DNA from: JACCZX01 sp963710675
GTDB taxonomy: Bacteria; Pseudomonadota; Gammaproteobacteria; Burkholderiales; Burkholderiaceae_F
Direction of reading: 5' to 3'
Assembly (NCBI GenBank): GCA_963710675.1
Contig: CAVQBE010000021.1
Span: 1 to 64,000 of the forward strand
Length of the DNA stretch: 64,000 nucleotides
Part shown: in pieces, positions 35,048 to 42,729 of the stretch
How positions within the stretch are numbered: the stretch's first letter is position 1
How the letters are laid out: each line of letters begins with the position of its first letter
Program-made: the position numbers and the translations under genes
Notes under the pieces: generated by a model
The model's input: the letters and a program-made list of their open reading frames with translations, nothing else
What the model was told of the DNA's origin: nothing
The model's database searches: none

Positions 35048-35884
35048 ATGCACGATACCCACCGAGCCGCTGTCGCCGGCTTCTACGAGACTCATCCGAT
35101 TAACGAAGACGAGATTCTCCAGAAGCTTTCCGGCCGCGGCCTGGACCTTAGAAGGCTGACTGAGCAAGAGCTGAAGGACTTCGATCAGGACCACTACGGC
35201 GGTGTAGAAGCGGTCGAGGCCCTCGCCGAAGCCGCGGGGATCTCTCGAGGCCAACACGTCCTAGACGTTGGCAGTGGCATGGGCGGTCCAGCGCGCTGGC
35301 TCGCTCACAAGTTCGGGTGCCACGTTACCGGCCTGGACCTCACCGAATCTCGGGTGTTGGGCGCGAGACGCCTAACCGAACGCGTAGGTCTCAGTGGCCT
35401 CGTCGAGTTCGTCCAAGGCGACGCAACTCGCATGCCATTCGCGATGTCGAATTTCGATGCGCTGGTCAGCCAAGAAGTCTGGTGCCACATTCCAGAGAAA
35501 GATGCCCTGCTCGCCGAGTGCGCACGCGTGCTCAAACCGACCGGCAAGATTGCGTTCACAGACATCATGATTGTCGGCGAGTTCTCCTCTGCAGATGAGC
35601 TGCAGCTAGCCCGAGGAATGAAGATTCCGCGCCCGGCGACCCTAAGCGAATACAGGACGCTCGCAGCTAAGAATGGATTGACGATAAGTGCGACGACGGA
35701 TCTATCGGAAGCGTGGAGCGCCATCTTGGTCGGCAGACTGGAAATGTATCGGTCGCTGCGAGATACGACGGTGACTAAGTTTGGCGAGGAGCGTTTCCAC
35801 GAGTACGACCGCGCGTACGAGCACTTCGTTGGCCTCTTCACAAGAGGAATACTTGGCGGCTATCGCGTCGTCGGTGGCGCCTAA
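35048..35884 (+). CDS. Cassette 16: SAM-dependent methyltransferase
   Basis: 278 residues. Motif I is VLDVGSGMGGPARWLAHKFG, as in tocopherol and glycine/sarcosine-type methyltransferases. VTGLDLTESRVLGARRL, GDATRMPFAMSNFDALVSQE and VLKPTGKIAFTDIM follow. An N-terminal helix region (YETHPINEDEILQKL) is typical of this subgroup. The acceptor is unknown. The stop codon is part of the attC left box. Confidence 0.9.
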   Translation: MHDTHRAAVAGFYETHPINEDEILQKLSGRGLDLRRLTEQELKDFDQDHYGGVEAVEALAEAAGISRGQHVLDVGSGMGGPARWLAHKFGCHVTGLDLTESRVLGARRLTERVGLSGLVEFVQGDATRMPFAMSNFDALVSQEVWCHIPEKDALLAECARVLKPTGKIAFTDIMIVGEFSSADELQLARGMKIPRPATLSEYRTLAAKNGLTISATTDLSEAWSAILVGRLEMYRSLRDTTVTKFGEERFHEYDRAYEHFVGLFTRGILGGYRVVGGA

Positions 35885-35937
35885 CCACTCGCTCGAGCCG
35901 ACCGCTGCGGCAGGGCGCCTCAGCTCGAACGTTAGGC
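35879..35937 (+). repeat. attC site of cassette 16
   Basis: GCCTAAC at 35879 and GTTAGGC at 35931. The stem is CGAGCCGAC with TCAGCTCGAAC opposite. Confidence 0.86.
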
Positions 35938-35942
35938 GATAC

Positions 35943-36731
35943 GTGACACGTCGTGCGATCTCCGCGGACGGCACATCAATCGTGTATGCCGCTCGTGGTT
36001 CCGGCTCGCCAGCACTTGTTTTCGTACATGGTTGGTCGTGCAATCGCACCTACTGGGCTGCGCAACTGCCGGCGCTGTCCAAGAGCAATCTCGTCGTTGC
36101 CCTCGACTTGGCTGGTCACGGAGAGTCTGGCTGTACACGACAAGACTGGAACATTGCTGCGTTCGGTGCAGACGTGACCGCCGTCGTAGCGGATCTCGCG
36201 CTTGATGCGGTGGTCCTGGTTGGTCATTCGATGGGTGGCGATGTCATCTTGGAGGCATCGCGCCGCCTAGGTAGTCGGGTCCGCGCCTTGATCTTGGTTG
36301 ATCAGCACTACCAACTGTCGCGGTTCATGACCGAAGCGCAAGTGCGACAGCGGGTAGCTCCGTTCCGGGCCAACTTTGTCGAAACCGTTTACGCGTTCGT
36401 TTGCACCCTGTTCCCGGCCTATGCCGACCCAGCGCTCGTCGAGCGTATCGCTAATCAAATGTCTTCCGCGCCACAACAAGTCGCGCTTGGCGCTTTGGAG
36501 GCAACCTGGAACTACGCCCGCGGTGTCCCCGCGGTTCTGTCCGAACTAAGAGTTCCCGTCGTGGCCCTGAACGCTGAGCGTTCGGCAACTGACATCGAGT
36601 CCATGCGACGCCACGGCGTCAACGTTGTATTGATCCCTCGGACTGGACACTTCCCTATGATGGAGAGGCCGCGAGAGTTCAATGCTCTTTTTCGCCATGT
36701 ATTGGAAGGCTTCGTGAGGCGGACGCCGTGA
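35943..36731 (+). CDS. Cassette 17: alpha/beta hydrolase
   Basis: 262 residues from GTG 35943, five bases after the attC. It is a typical alpha/beta fold: oxyanion segment VFVHGWSCNRTYW, GHGESG, nucleophile elbow GHSMGGD, acid Asp candidate in the ALNAERSATDIES segment and catalytic His in RTGHFPMME. It resembles small esterases, haloperoxidases and lactonases; the substrate is unknown. Confidence 0.9.
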   Translation: MTRRAISADGTSIVYAARGSGSPALVFVHGWSCNRTYWAAQLPALSKSNLVVALDLAGHGESGCTRQDWNIAAFGADVTAVVADLALDAVVLVGHSMGGDVILEASRRLGSRVRALILVDQHYQLSRFMTEAQVRQRVAPFRANFVETVYAFVCTLFPAYADPALVERIANQMSSAPQQVALGALEATWNYARGVPAVLSELRVPVVALNAERSATDIESMRRHGVNVVLIPRTGHFPMMERPREFNALFRHVLEGFVRRTP

Positions 36732-36732
36732 T

Positions 36733-36810
36733 GCCTAACCCCTCCATCGAGCGGACGTCCCAAGGGCCGCTTCGCGCCCGTTGGCCCACTGCTCATGTCG
36801 AACGTTAGGC
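36733..36810 (+). repeat. attC site of cassette 17 (divergent type)
   Basis: GCCTAAC at 36733 and GTTAGGC at 36804. It is 78 bp with the loop GGGCCGCTTCGCGCCCG. Confidence 0.85.
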
Positions 36811-36859
36811 CGCGTCAAGATCTGTCTCGGCACTTTGTCGAATTCAGGAGGTACAGCGC

Positions 36860-36946
36860 GTGAAAGCTCGCCCGATTGCGTTGATTACAGGCACCGCGGC
36901 GCCGATCTTGCTTTTCGTCGGGGACAGTAATGCCCTTCGAGCTTGA
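36860..36946 (+). CDS. Possible short leader peptide before cassette 18 gene
   Basis: GTG 36860 is preceded by CAGGAGG and opens a 28-residue hydrophobic frame (MKARPIALITGTAAPILLFV...). It ends 16 bp inside the next gene, in another frame. It has the best ribosome binding site in this cassette, so it could couple translation of the VOC gene. It could also be a remnant of a deleted exported protein. Confidence 0.35.
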   Translation: MKARPIALITGTAAPILLFVGDSNALRA

Positions 36947-37598
36947 CCACGTGTTCGTGTGCACCAACGTCGATGCACCGGAGGCGGCTCAACTCATTTC
37001 GATCGGGTTGACCGAGGGTGCATCGCGGGTTCATCAGGGTCAGGGGACTGCCAACCGATGCTTCCTCTTTCATAACGCCTACCTCGAGCTGATCTGGGTT
37101 CACGCCCAAGAGGAAGCACGTTCCCCTCTGACCGAAAGAACCAGACTCTTTGAACGATGGAAGGGCAGAGCGCATGGAACGTGTCCCTTTGGAATCTGCT
37201 TGCGACCTACACGCCCGTCGGATGGGAGCGATCTTCCTTTTGCCGCCTGGGACTACTTGCCACTGTATATAGCCATGTCGAGTCCCATCCGTATCGGCAC
37301 CAATAGCGATCGGCTCGAGGAACCGATGCTCTTCTTCATCGCGTCCGCGTCGAGGCCTGATAGCTGGCCCCGCCAGCCCCCGTTGCAGCATCGCCTCGGC
37401 GTCCGCGAAATCACGCGCTTGAGCTGGACTCGCCCAAACGCCAACCCACTTTCGCCTGAGCTACAAGCCGTTGTCGACGCCGGTTGCCTCAGCGTTGAGT
37501 TGGGCCGCGCGCACGCGCTCAAGATCTGCTTCGACAATGAAGCAATGGGACAGTGTGCGAGCCTGCTACCCGATCTCCCGGTTACCATTAAATGCTGA
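36930..37598 (+). CDS. Cassette 18: VOC-like protein
   Basis: 222 residues. The N-terminus FELDHVFVCTNVDAPEAAQL matches the first VOC strand with its metal-binding His, and HNAYLELIWVHAQEEA the later strand with Glu. The C-terminal half is longer than in single VOC proteins and probably forms a second module. No good ribosome binding site precedes ATG 36930; translation may depend on the overlapping short frame upstream. Confidence 0.72.
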   Translation: MPFELDHVFVCTNVDAPEAAQLISIGLTEGASRVHQGQGTANRCFLFHNAYLELIWVHAQEEARSPLTERTRLFERWKGRAHGTCPFGICLRPTRPSDGSDLPFAAWDYLPLYIAMSSPIRIGTNSDRLEEPMLFFIASASRPDSWPRQPPLQHRLGVREITRLSWTRPNANPLSPELQAVVDAGCLSVELGRAHALKICFDNEAMGQCASLLPDLPVTIKC

Positions 37599-37619
37599 GC
37601 TCGTAAGCGAGAGAATGCC

Positions 37620-37696
37620 GCCTAACTCTTCGCTCGAACGGACCTCCACCGGCAAACCACCTTACCGGCGTCGGCCGCTCAGCTCAAACGTTAGGC
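37620..37696 (+). repeat. attC site of cassette 18 (divergent type)
   Basis: GCCTAAC at 37620 and GTTAGGC at 37690, 77 bp. The loop includes CCGGCAAACCACCTTACCGG. Confidence 0.85.
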
Positions 37697-37784
37697 GACA
37701 CAGGGTGAGCACCTCGCGAATTGGACTCGTGCCCTTGGAGCCAGACGGCAAGCGGCTCGTCGCGTATCTCGAACGGAGGACACC

Positions 37785-38342
37785 ATGGGACTCTTGACCT
37801 TCAGTATCAACGTCACCCTGGACGGCTGCGTCGACCACCAGGAAGGAATCGCCGACGACGAGACACACGCCTTCTTCACCCGCCTCATGGACGAGGGCGG
37901 GGCGATGCTGTGGGGCCGCGTCACCTACGAGATGATGGAGAGCTACTGGCCAGCGGTCGCCCGCGGCGACGCGGAGGCACCGTCGGCGATGCGCGAGTGG
38001 GCGGTCAAGCTGGAGGCCAAGCCGAAGTACGTGGTGTCGTCGACGCGAAAGGACTTCCCGTGGACCAACAGCCACCACATCGCCGGCGACGTGCGCACGG
38101 GCGTACAGAAGCTCAAGGACGCGACCCCGGCCGGCGTGCTCCTCGGTAGCGGCAAGCTCGCGACCGAGCTGGACCGGCTGGATCTGATCGACGAGTACAA
38201 GTTCCTCGTCCACCCCAGGATCGCCGGCCACGGCCCGACCCTGTACGAGAGCGGGCTGCCCAGCACGCGACGGCTCGAGTTGATCTCGGCGAAGCCGCTC
38301 CGCAGCGGCGCGGTCGCCATGCACTACCGGCGCGCGCGCTGA
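37785..38342 (+). CDS. Cassette 19: DHFR/RibD-C family reductase
   Basis: 185 residues of the dihydrofolate reductase/RibD C-terminal fold: LLTFSINVTLDGCVDHQEG, MLWGRVTYEMMESYWP, YVVSSTRKDFPW, VLLGSGKLATELDRLDLIDE and FLVHPRIAGHGPTLYE. It is not a canonical folate DHFR; stand-alone members reduce unknown substrates. It is notably GC-rich and its codon use looks actinobacterial. CGGAGG precedes the ATG. A 30-residue frame from GTG 37706 ends just inside the gene. No attC follows it; instead a 9-bp inverted repeat lies at 38349-38386. Confidence 0.88.
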   Translation: MGLLTFSINVTLDGCVDHQEGIADDETHAFFTRLMDEGGAMLWGRVTYEMMESYWPAVARGDAEAPSAMREWAVKLEAKPKYVVSSTRKDFPWTNSHHIAGDVRTGVQKLKDATPAGVLLGSGKLATELDRLDLIDEYKFLVHPRIAGHGPTLYESGLPSTRRLELISAKPLRSGAVAMHYRRAR

Positions 38343-38348
38343 CTCGGC

Positions 38349-38386
38349 GATGGGTCATGTCGCCTACACGCGAGCGCTGACCCATC
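38349..38386 (+). terminator. Inverted repeat after cassette 19 gene
   Basis: GATGGGTCA and TGACCCATC are perfectly complementary around a 20-base loop. No T run follows. It occupies the place where an attC would be expected, and could be a transcript-end hairpin carried in from a non-cassette donor. Confidence 0.35.
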
Positions 38387-38467
38387 CGGCGGGAATTCAT
38401 TGTCCCCGTTGATCCGACGCCGGCACTAGATCGCCACAGCCGGCTACGCTGTGGACGGAAGGAGTTC

Positions 38468-38863
38468 ATGATGTACGCCTCTCGATTCAAACTCGTGACC
38501 TTGGTCGCTTTCGGGATACTTCATGCAGCCGCGAGCACCCCAGTTATTGGCCAAGAGAACAACGCGATGATGGAGTTGCTGCTCCGACCAATGGGTTGGA
38601 GAGCAGAGTGGGCTGGACCAGGCGGCGCGGGTGTCACCGAAGTACTCTTTGTGCGCCGAGGAGACAAGGTAACCGCAAAGATTCGACTCGTCCTTCCCTT
38701 TGAGATGACCTGTGAGAACCCGGTCGAAGTCGGTCCCTCCACGGTGACATTTGATGGATGCAGAGACCCCGGCCTCAGATTGCAATTTGATCCCAAAGAC
38801 CAGGACATTCCGTTTCGTGGGAGCACGCCGCGTGGCTACGAATGGAAGCTCAGAGCCAAGTAG
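38468..38863 (+). CDS. Cassette 20: small secreted protein
   Basis: 131 residues. A signal peptide (FKLVTLVAFGILHAAAST) is followed by a beta-rich mature part: GVTEVLFVRRGDKVTAKIRL, VEVGPSTVTFDGCRDPG and a C-terminal GSTPRGYEWKLRAK. There are two cysteines (MTCENPV and DGCRDPG). The good GGAAGGAG is 7 bp before the start. It is probably periplasmic; no family is recognised. Confidence 0.6.
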   Translation: MMYASRFKLVTLVAFGILHAAASTPVIGQENNAMMELLLRPMGWRAEWAGPGGAGVTEVLFVRRGDKVTAKIRLVLPFEMTCENPVEVGPSTVTFDGCRDPGLRLQFDPKDQDIPFRGSTPRGYEWKLRAK

Positions 38864-38902
38864 TCGGTGCCTGCGTAGAGCAATCAAAGCCCAAAACGTG
38901 CC

Positions 38903-38957
38903 GCCTAACATGTCGGTCAACCGGAGGCGACACGGCGGGCGCCCCGGTTACCTACTA
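38903..38957 (+). repeat. Partial attC of cassette 20
   Basis: GCCTAAC at 38903 and stem halves CAACCGG/CCGGTTA are present, but the right crossover GTTRRRY is replaced by GTTACCT. It is probably inactive. Confidence 0.5.
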
Positions 38958-38972
38958 CGGCGAAGGAAGCCT

Positions 38973-39578
38973 ATGAACTGGAAGTTTTCTTACGCCATCG
39001 GCTTTCACCCCTGGGAAGATACCGACCAAGAGTTCCTTCAATCCCTGGCATCGCTCCTCGAACGCGAGGAGCAGGGCCGTCAACCACCCTACGGGCGTGC
39101 CCTGGATATCGGCACGGGCAGCGCCATCTGGGGCATCGAGCTGGCCAAACGGGGATGGGAAGTCACTGGTGTGGACTTTGTGAAGAAGGCCTTGGATCGG
39201 GGGCGCGAGCGGATCCAGGCCGCCGGTGTGCAGGTGAAGCTGGTGCAGGGGGACGTCACCCGCCTTACAGAGGCGGAAGTGGGTTCCGGCTTCCGGCTCA
39301 TCCTAGACACCGGCACATTCCATGACTTCGACATCGAGCAGCAGCAAGGGATGGCCCGCAGCGTGGATGCCTTGGCCACTAAGGACGCCGCCGTGATCTT
39401 GCTGTGCTGGCCGCGGCGCATTCGCCCGTTGATCCGGGGCGTGAGCCGCGAAGAGATCGAGGCGGCCTTTGCAGGTTGGCAAATCACCGACGTTCAACCG
39501 TCATTCTTCAAGCTGCCGACACCCCTGGAATGGGTACTGCGCCCGGACGAACACTGGTACCGCCTGCACCGTGCATGA
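38973..39578 (+). CDS. Cassette 21: class I methyltransferase
   Basis: 201 residues from ATG 38973. Motif I is ALDIGTGSAIWGIELAKRGW, followed by VTGVDFVKKALDRGRERI, VQGDVTRLTEAEVGSGF and LILDTGTFHDFD. It resembles small thiopurine/tellurite-type methyltransferases and UbiG-like enzymes. The acceptor is unknown. It is flanked by defective attC sites on both sides, so it is probably locked to its neighbours. Confidence 0.88.
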   Translation: MNWKFSYAIGFHPWEDTDQEFLQSLASLLEREEQGRQPPYGRALDIGTGSAIWGIELAKRGWEVTGVDFVKKALDRGRERIQAAGVQVKLVQGDVTRLTEAEVGSGFRLILDTGTFHDFDIEQQQGMARSVDALATKDAAVILLCWPRRIRPLIRGVSREEIEAAFAGWQITDVQPSFFKLPTPLEWVLRPDEHWYRLHRA

Positions 39579-39590
39579 GCTTGACACGCC

Positions 39591-39597
39591 GTCTAAC
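39591..39597 (+). repeat. attC remnant between cassettes 21 and 22
   Basis: Only the left crossover GTCTAAC remains, 7 bp before the next gene's start. The stem and right box are lost. Confidence 0.45.
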
Positions 39598-39603
39598 AAC
39601 AAG

Positions 39604-40083
39604 ATGCCCCGCTTTAGACAGCTCAGCATCAGCGATCAAGACAAGCTCTGGCGCTGGCTTCATGTTGCACTGTGGGATCCGCCGCCAGCCGGGTTGCGTC
39701 CCATTGAGGTACTCCAGGCGCCAGAGGTGCGCATCTACGCAGAGAACTGGGGTCGCTCTTCGGACGTCGGCGTTGTCGCCCAAGTGAGTGGCACAGACGT
39801 CGGAGCCTGCTGGCTACGGCTTCTTCCGGTGGGGCTGGGTCTGGCCTCCGTGGACGAAGAAACGCCCCAGCTTGGTATCGCCCTTGAACCAGAGTTTCAA
39901 CACAAGGGCTATGGGCGGCCACTCATGCTCGAAACCTTGGAGACAGCCCGACGAGCTGGCTACAAGCAGATCTCACTCACCGTACATCCTGAGAATCCTG
40001 CGCAGCATTTGTATGAGCGCTGTGGCTTTCGCAAGGTGGAGCGCCGGAACAACTATCACCTCATGATTGCCAGTGTGGTCTAA
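39604..40083 (+). CDS. Cassette 22: GNAT-family N-acetyltransferase
   Basis: 159 residues from ATG 39604. GNAT motif A is LGIALEPEFQHKGYGRPLML (acetyl-CoA binding Q/H-x-x-G-x-G) and motif B is ISLTVHPENPAQHLYERCGF. A tryptophan-rich N-terminus (LWRWLHVALWDPP) is typical of small-molecule acetyltransferases in this group. The substrate is unknown. The upstream attC is reduced to one crossover box. Confidence 0.9.
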   Translation: MPRFRQLSISDQDKLWRWLHVALWDPPPAGLRPIEVLQAPEVRIYAENWGRSSDVGVVAQVSGTDVGACWLRLLPVGLGLASVDEETPQLGIALEPEFQHKGYGRPLMLETLETARRAGYKQISLTVHPENPAQHLYERCGFRKVERRNNYHLMIASVV

Positions 40084-40151
40084 CTTTCGTTCCACGCCGA
40101 CGTGCTACGGGCTGCCGCCCTCCGCACGCGGGTGAACTCAAAACGTTAGGC
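40078..40151 (+). repeat. attC site of cassette 22 (divergent type)
   Basis: GTCTAAC at 40078 and GTTAGGC at 40145, 74 bp. The stem has CCACGCCGACGTGC. Confidence 0.85.
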
Positions 40152-40154
40152 ACG

Positions 40155-40424
40155 ATGAAGCACGCTTCGGCTGAAACGTTGCGGGAGCTTGAACCGTTGC
40201 TTGCTCAAGTTCGTCGCATGGATTCGCTCTGCGAGCGAAAGCCCGGCATCTTCTATCTCGGATCGTCGGCTTTCTTGCACTTTCACGAGGACCCCGCAGG
40301 CCTCTTCGCTGACGTCAAGCTCGGCGGCCAGCACTTCGAGAGAATGCCGGTGTCCTCGGAGCGCCAGCGCCGCGAGTTCATCGCCGCGGTTCGCAAGCGT
40401 TTCTCTACTCGCAGCCGCGGGTAG
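40155..40424 (+). CDS. Cassette 23: small conserved-looking protein
   Basis: 89 residues beginning 4 bp after the attC. The core, GIFYLGSSAFLHFHEDPAGL followed by FADVKLGGQHFERMPVSS, looks like a short alpha/beta domain with His and Asp residues clustered (FHFHED). An ending R-x-F-x-A-A-V-R-K-R-F gives a basic helix. I do not recognise the family; no toxin or antitoxin signature is evident. Confidence 0.6.
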   Translation: MKHASAETLRELEPLLAQVRRMDSLCERKPGIFYLGSSAFLHFHEDPAGLFADVKLGGQHFERMPVSSERQRREFIAAVRKRFSTRSRG

Positions 40425-40512
40425 CATTCATCACGGTTGAAGGCTACGGAACGCCTTGATGCAGCCGCGCGCTTTGAACAGCTTCTCAGTACTCAACAAT
40501 GGGACGAATGAG

Positions 40513-40572
40513 CTTTAACATTTCGTCCGAGAGCCGACGCTCTGCGAGCGCGGCTTAACTCACACGTTAGAG
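40513..40572 (+). repeat. attC site of cassette 23 (common type)
   Basis: CTTTAAC at 40513 and GTTAGAG at 40566. The common stem reappears here after a long run of divergent sites. Confidence 0.86.
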
Positions 40573-40577
40573 CGCAC

Positions 40578-42086
40578 ATGCCGCCGCGGAACACCATCGT
40601 CGAAGAGGCTCGCCTCCTCGTCGAGCAGCTTCGCCCTCTGCCGCATGAGCCTGCCGATCTTCGAGCCATCGCAGACAGCCTGTACCTCTTTGCAAGCTCG
40701 TCGGTTTGGCAAGCTGCGCCGTATCGACAGGCCGTCCCGGGAGAGGAGCTTGTGTACGAGTTGGTCTCGGGCAAAGGAAATGGGCCTTCGCTGTACCTCA
40801 TATCCGATGGTGCAGGAGTCGTGAGCCCACCTCACTACCACGGAACATGGGCAGTCATTGCCGGCATTCGAGGTCAGGAGTTGAATCACCGCTACAGCGT
40901 GCAGTCTTTCGAGAAGAGGACGGTGGTCCGCGTCGGCGAAGTCGAGGTTGGTTCAGGCCAGGTTCTCACCTTGGGCGAGGAAGACATTCACTCGACCGAG
41001 GTCCGGGGCGTTGGCCCTACATTCCATCTGCATCTCTACGGACGGTCTCTGAATGAACTACCGAGTTTCGAGTCCCGTAGCTACACCATCGTTGGGTCGC
41101 CGCACCCAACATTGGGAGGAGTCACCATGAAAAGGAGCTTTCGGTTACTGGCCGCTGCAGTTCTCTGTGCCGGTTGTGCACCTGCTTTGAAGGATCTGAA
41201 ACCGGCTCCCTCGGTTAGTGATTCCGGCAATATCTGGTTTGCTACCGCCGGTACTCTTGCACGCAAGGCTGACGAGCCGAGGTTCGTGATGGCGGATCCA
41301 GTCGTCATTTCTGGCGACCTGAGCTTTCCCTCCGGATCGGGACCGTTTCCAGCGGTAGTCTTGGCTCATGGTTGCGAAGGGCTGGGAAATGCCGAAGCCG
41401 GGTGGGCGCCTGTTCTCCGCGAATGGGGCTATGCAACATTCGTCATAGACAGTTTTCTCGGACGCGGCCTAAAGGAGGTGTGTACCAGTGGCACGACCCT
41501 TACAGGCACGCAACGGATTCCGGATGCCTACGGCGCGCTCCGGATCTTGGCCACACATCCTAAGGTCGACCCTGCGCGGGTAGCTCTAATGGGCTTTTCG
41601 CACGGAGGCATCCTCACGATGGGTGCCTCAACCGCTTGGGCGAAGGAAACTTTCGCACCACCTGGCCGTCCCGCCTTTCGGGCGTTTTTTGCCTTCTACC
41701 CGTTCTGCAACATTGTGTATCCGGAAGGCGAGCGCATTTCTGGTCCAGTAAGGATCCACACCGGCGAGCTTGATGACTGGACGCCCGCTGAACCCTGTGT
41801 CCGCTTGGCACAGCAGCTCAAAGGTTCTGGTCAGGACGCGATGGTCACCGTTTATCCTGGAGCGCATCATAGTTTTGACAATGTTGGCCGCCCGCTCGTT
41901 TACCTCGCGAACGTGGATAGCGGCGCCAACTGCGCCTTCCAGATCGCAAGCATTCTTGGACCGTTTCCGTCGAGCAGCGAGGTCCGGAAGTGTTTCCGGA
42001 AAGGGGCAACGATCGCATGGAGCCCGGAGGCCACCGAGCAAGCACGCCGTAATGTGCGAACCCAGCTCGCAGAGTTGCTCAGGTAG
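40578..42086 (+). CDS. Cassette 24: cupin domain fused in frame to lipoprotein hydrolase
   Basis: A 502-residue uninterrupted frame. Residues 1-180 form a cupin of the cysteine-dioxygenase-like type, with metal-site histidines in SPPHYHGTWAVIAG and the second motif near HSTEVRG and FHLHLYG. Residue 184 is the Met of a lipoprotein signal (MKRSFRLLAAAVLCAGCAPA, lipobox LCAGC). A dienelactone-hydrolase-like domain follows, with GFSHGG, GELDDWTP and GAHHSFDN. A lipoprotein signal in mid-protein makes a true fusion unlikely in function. Two cassettes or genes were probably joined by loss of the first stop. Confidence 0.7.
   Translation: MPPRNTIVEEARLLVEQLRPLPHEPADLRAIADSLYLFASSSVWQAAPYRQAVPGEELVYELVSGKGNGPSLYLISDGAGVVSPPHYHGTWAVIAGIRGQELNHRYSVQSFEKRTVVRVGEVEVGSGQVLTLGEEDIHSTEVRGVGPTFHLHLYGRSLNELPSFESRSYTIVGSPHPTLGGVTMKRSFRLLAAAVLCAGCAPALKDLKPAPSVSDSGNIWFATAGTLARKADEPRFVMADPVVISGDLSFPSGSGPFPAVVLAHGCEGLGNAEAGWAPVLREWGYATFVIDSFLGRGLKEVCTSGTTLTGTQRIPDAYGALRILATHPKVDPARVALMGFSHGGILTMGASTAWAKETFAPPGRPAFRAFFAFYPFCNIVYPEGERISGPVRIHTGELDDWTPAEPCVRLAQQLKGSGQDAMVTVYPGAHHSFDNVGRPLVYLANVDSGANCAFQIASILGPFPSSSEVRKCFRKGATIAWSPEATEQARRNVRTQLAELLR
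41127..42086 (+). CDS. Dienelactone hydrolase-like lipoprotein (internal start)
   Basis: ATG 41127 lies 7 bp after TGGGAGGAG, a strong ribosome binding site, and begins a classical lipoprotein signal. The 319-residue product is an alpha/beta hydrolase: oxyanion region VVLAHGCEGLG, nucleophile Ser in LMGFSHGGIL, Asp in HTGELDDWTP and His in PGAHHSFDN. It should be anchored to the inner or outer membrane facing the periplasm. This reading competes with the fused 502-residue frame; I favour it. Confidence 0.65.
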   Translation: MKRSFRLLAAAVLCAGCAPALKDLKPAPSVSDSGNIWFATAGTLARKADEPRFVMADPVVISGDLSFPSGSGPFPAVVLAHGCEGLGNAEAGWAPVLREWGYATFVIDSFLGRGLKEVCTSGTTLTGTQRIPDAYGALRILATHPKVDPARVALMGFSHGGILTMGASTAWAKETFAPPGRPAFRAFFAFYPFCNIVYPEGERISGPVRIHTGELDDWTPAEPCVRLAQQLKGSGQDAMVTVYPGAHHSFDNVGRPLVYLANVDSGANCAFQIASILGPFPSSSEVRKCFRKGATIAWSPEATEQARRNVRTQLAELLR

Positions 42087-42117
42087 CGGTCCTTGCGACG
42101 ATGTTTGAAACTGAGCG

Positions 42118-42202
42118 TCCTAACAACGCGTTGGTGAGCGACGCTTTCGCGTCGGCGCTGCTGCGTCGCGCCTTCTGCAGCGCGCGACAACGCGAACGTT
42201 AG
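42118..42202 (+). repeat. attC site of cassette 24 (divergent type)
   Basis: TCCTAAC at 42118 and GTTAGGC at 42196. The 85-bp palindrome has arms AACAACGCGTTG/CGACAACGCGAAC. Confidence 0.84.
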
Positions 42203-42247
42203 GCCTCAGAGCGCAGAGCCCTTCTTATCGTCCCACCAAAGGAAGCA

Positions 42248-42628
42248 ATGGCCCGTCAGATCGTCTTCACACCAAAGGCCGGCAAGCCACCGTCGGCGTA
42301 CAGCCAAGCGGTCAAAGCGGCCGGCCTGGTGTTTGTCTCCGGCACAGCCCCAATTGATCCCGCCACCGGCGCTATCAAGGGCACGACCATTCAAGAACAA
42401 ACCAGGCAGTGCCTTACCAACATACAAGCCATCCTCGAAGCAGCGGGCAGCTCGCTTGACAAAGTAGTCAGCGTAACGATCGTGCTTGCCGACGAAGACG
42501 ACTTCGCTGGCATGAACGAGGAATGGCTCAAGTGGTTTCCATCCAATCCGCCGGCTCGTCAAGGCGCAAAGTTGCCAGCGCGCATCCCTGGCCTGAAAGT
42601 CTCCATTGCTGCAATCGGCGAGGCCTAG
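42248..42628 (+). CDS. Cassette 25: RidA family (enamine/imine deaminase) protein
   Basis: 126 residues, the usual YjgF/YER057c/UK114 length. PPSAYSQAVKAAGLVFVSGT, GTTIQEQTRQCLTNIQAILE and RQGAKLPARIPGLKVSIAAI are family segments; the substrate-site Arg lies in PARQGAKLPAR. Members hydrolyse reactive enamines produced by PLP enzymes. AAGGAAG precedes the ATG. Confidence 0.93.
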   Translation: MARQIVFTPKAGKPPSAYSQAVKAAGLVFVSGTAPIDPATGAIKGTTIQEQTRQCLTNIQAILEAAGSSLDKVVSVTIVLADEDDFAGMNEEWLKWFPSNPPARQGAKLPARIPGLKVSIAAIGEA

Positions 42629-42700
42629 CTCTTCGTTGCAGCCGACCTGCTACAGCGGGCTCCGCCCGCTTCCGCAGGCGCGTGAAGTCAAACGTTTGGC
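42623..42700 (+). repeat. attC site of cassette 25 (degenerate boxes)
   Basis: The left box is GCCTAGC and the right box GTTTGGC, each one base off consensus. The stem is otherwise good (GCAGCCGACCTGC). Confidence 0.75.
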
Positions 42701-42729
42701 GTCGCATTACCCTCTCCGCGGAGACACTA

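Noticed and set aside
38349..38386. The inverted repeat after the DHFR-like gene considered as attC
   Set aside because: It has no RYYYAAC or GTTRRRY crossover boxes at its ends.
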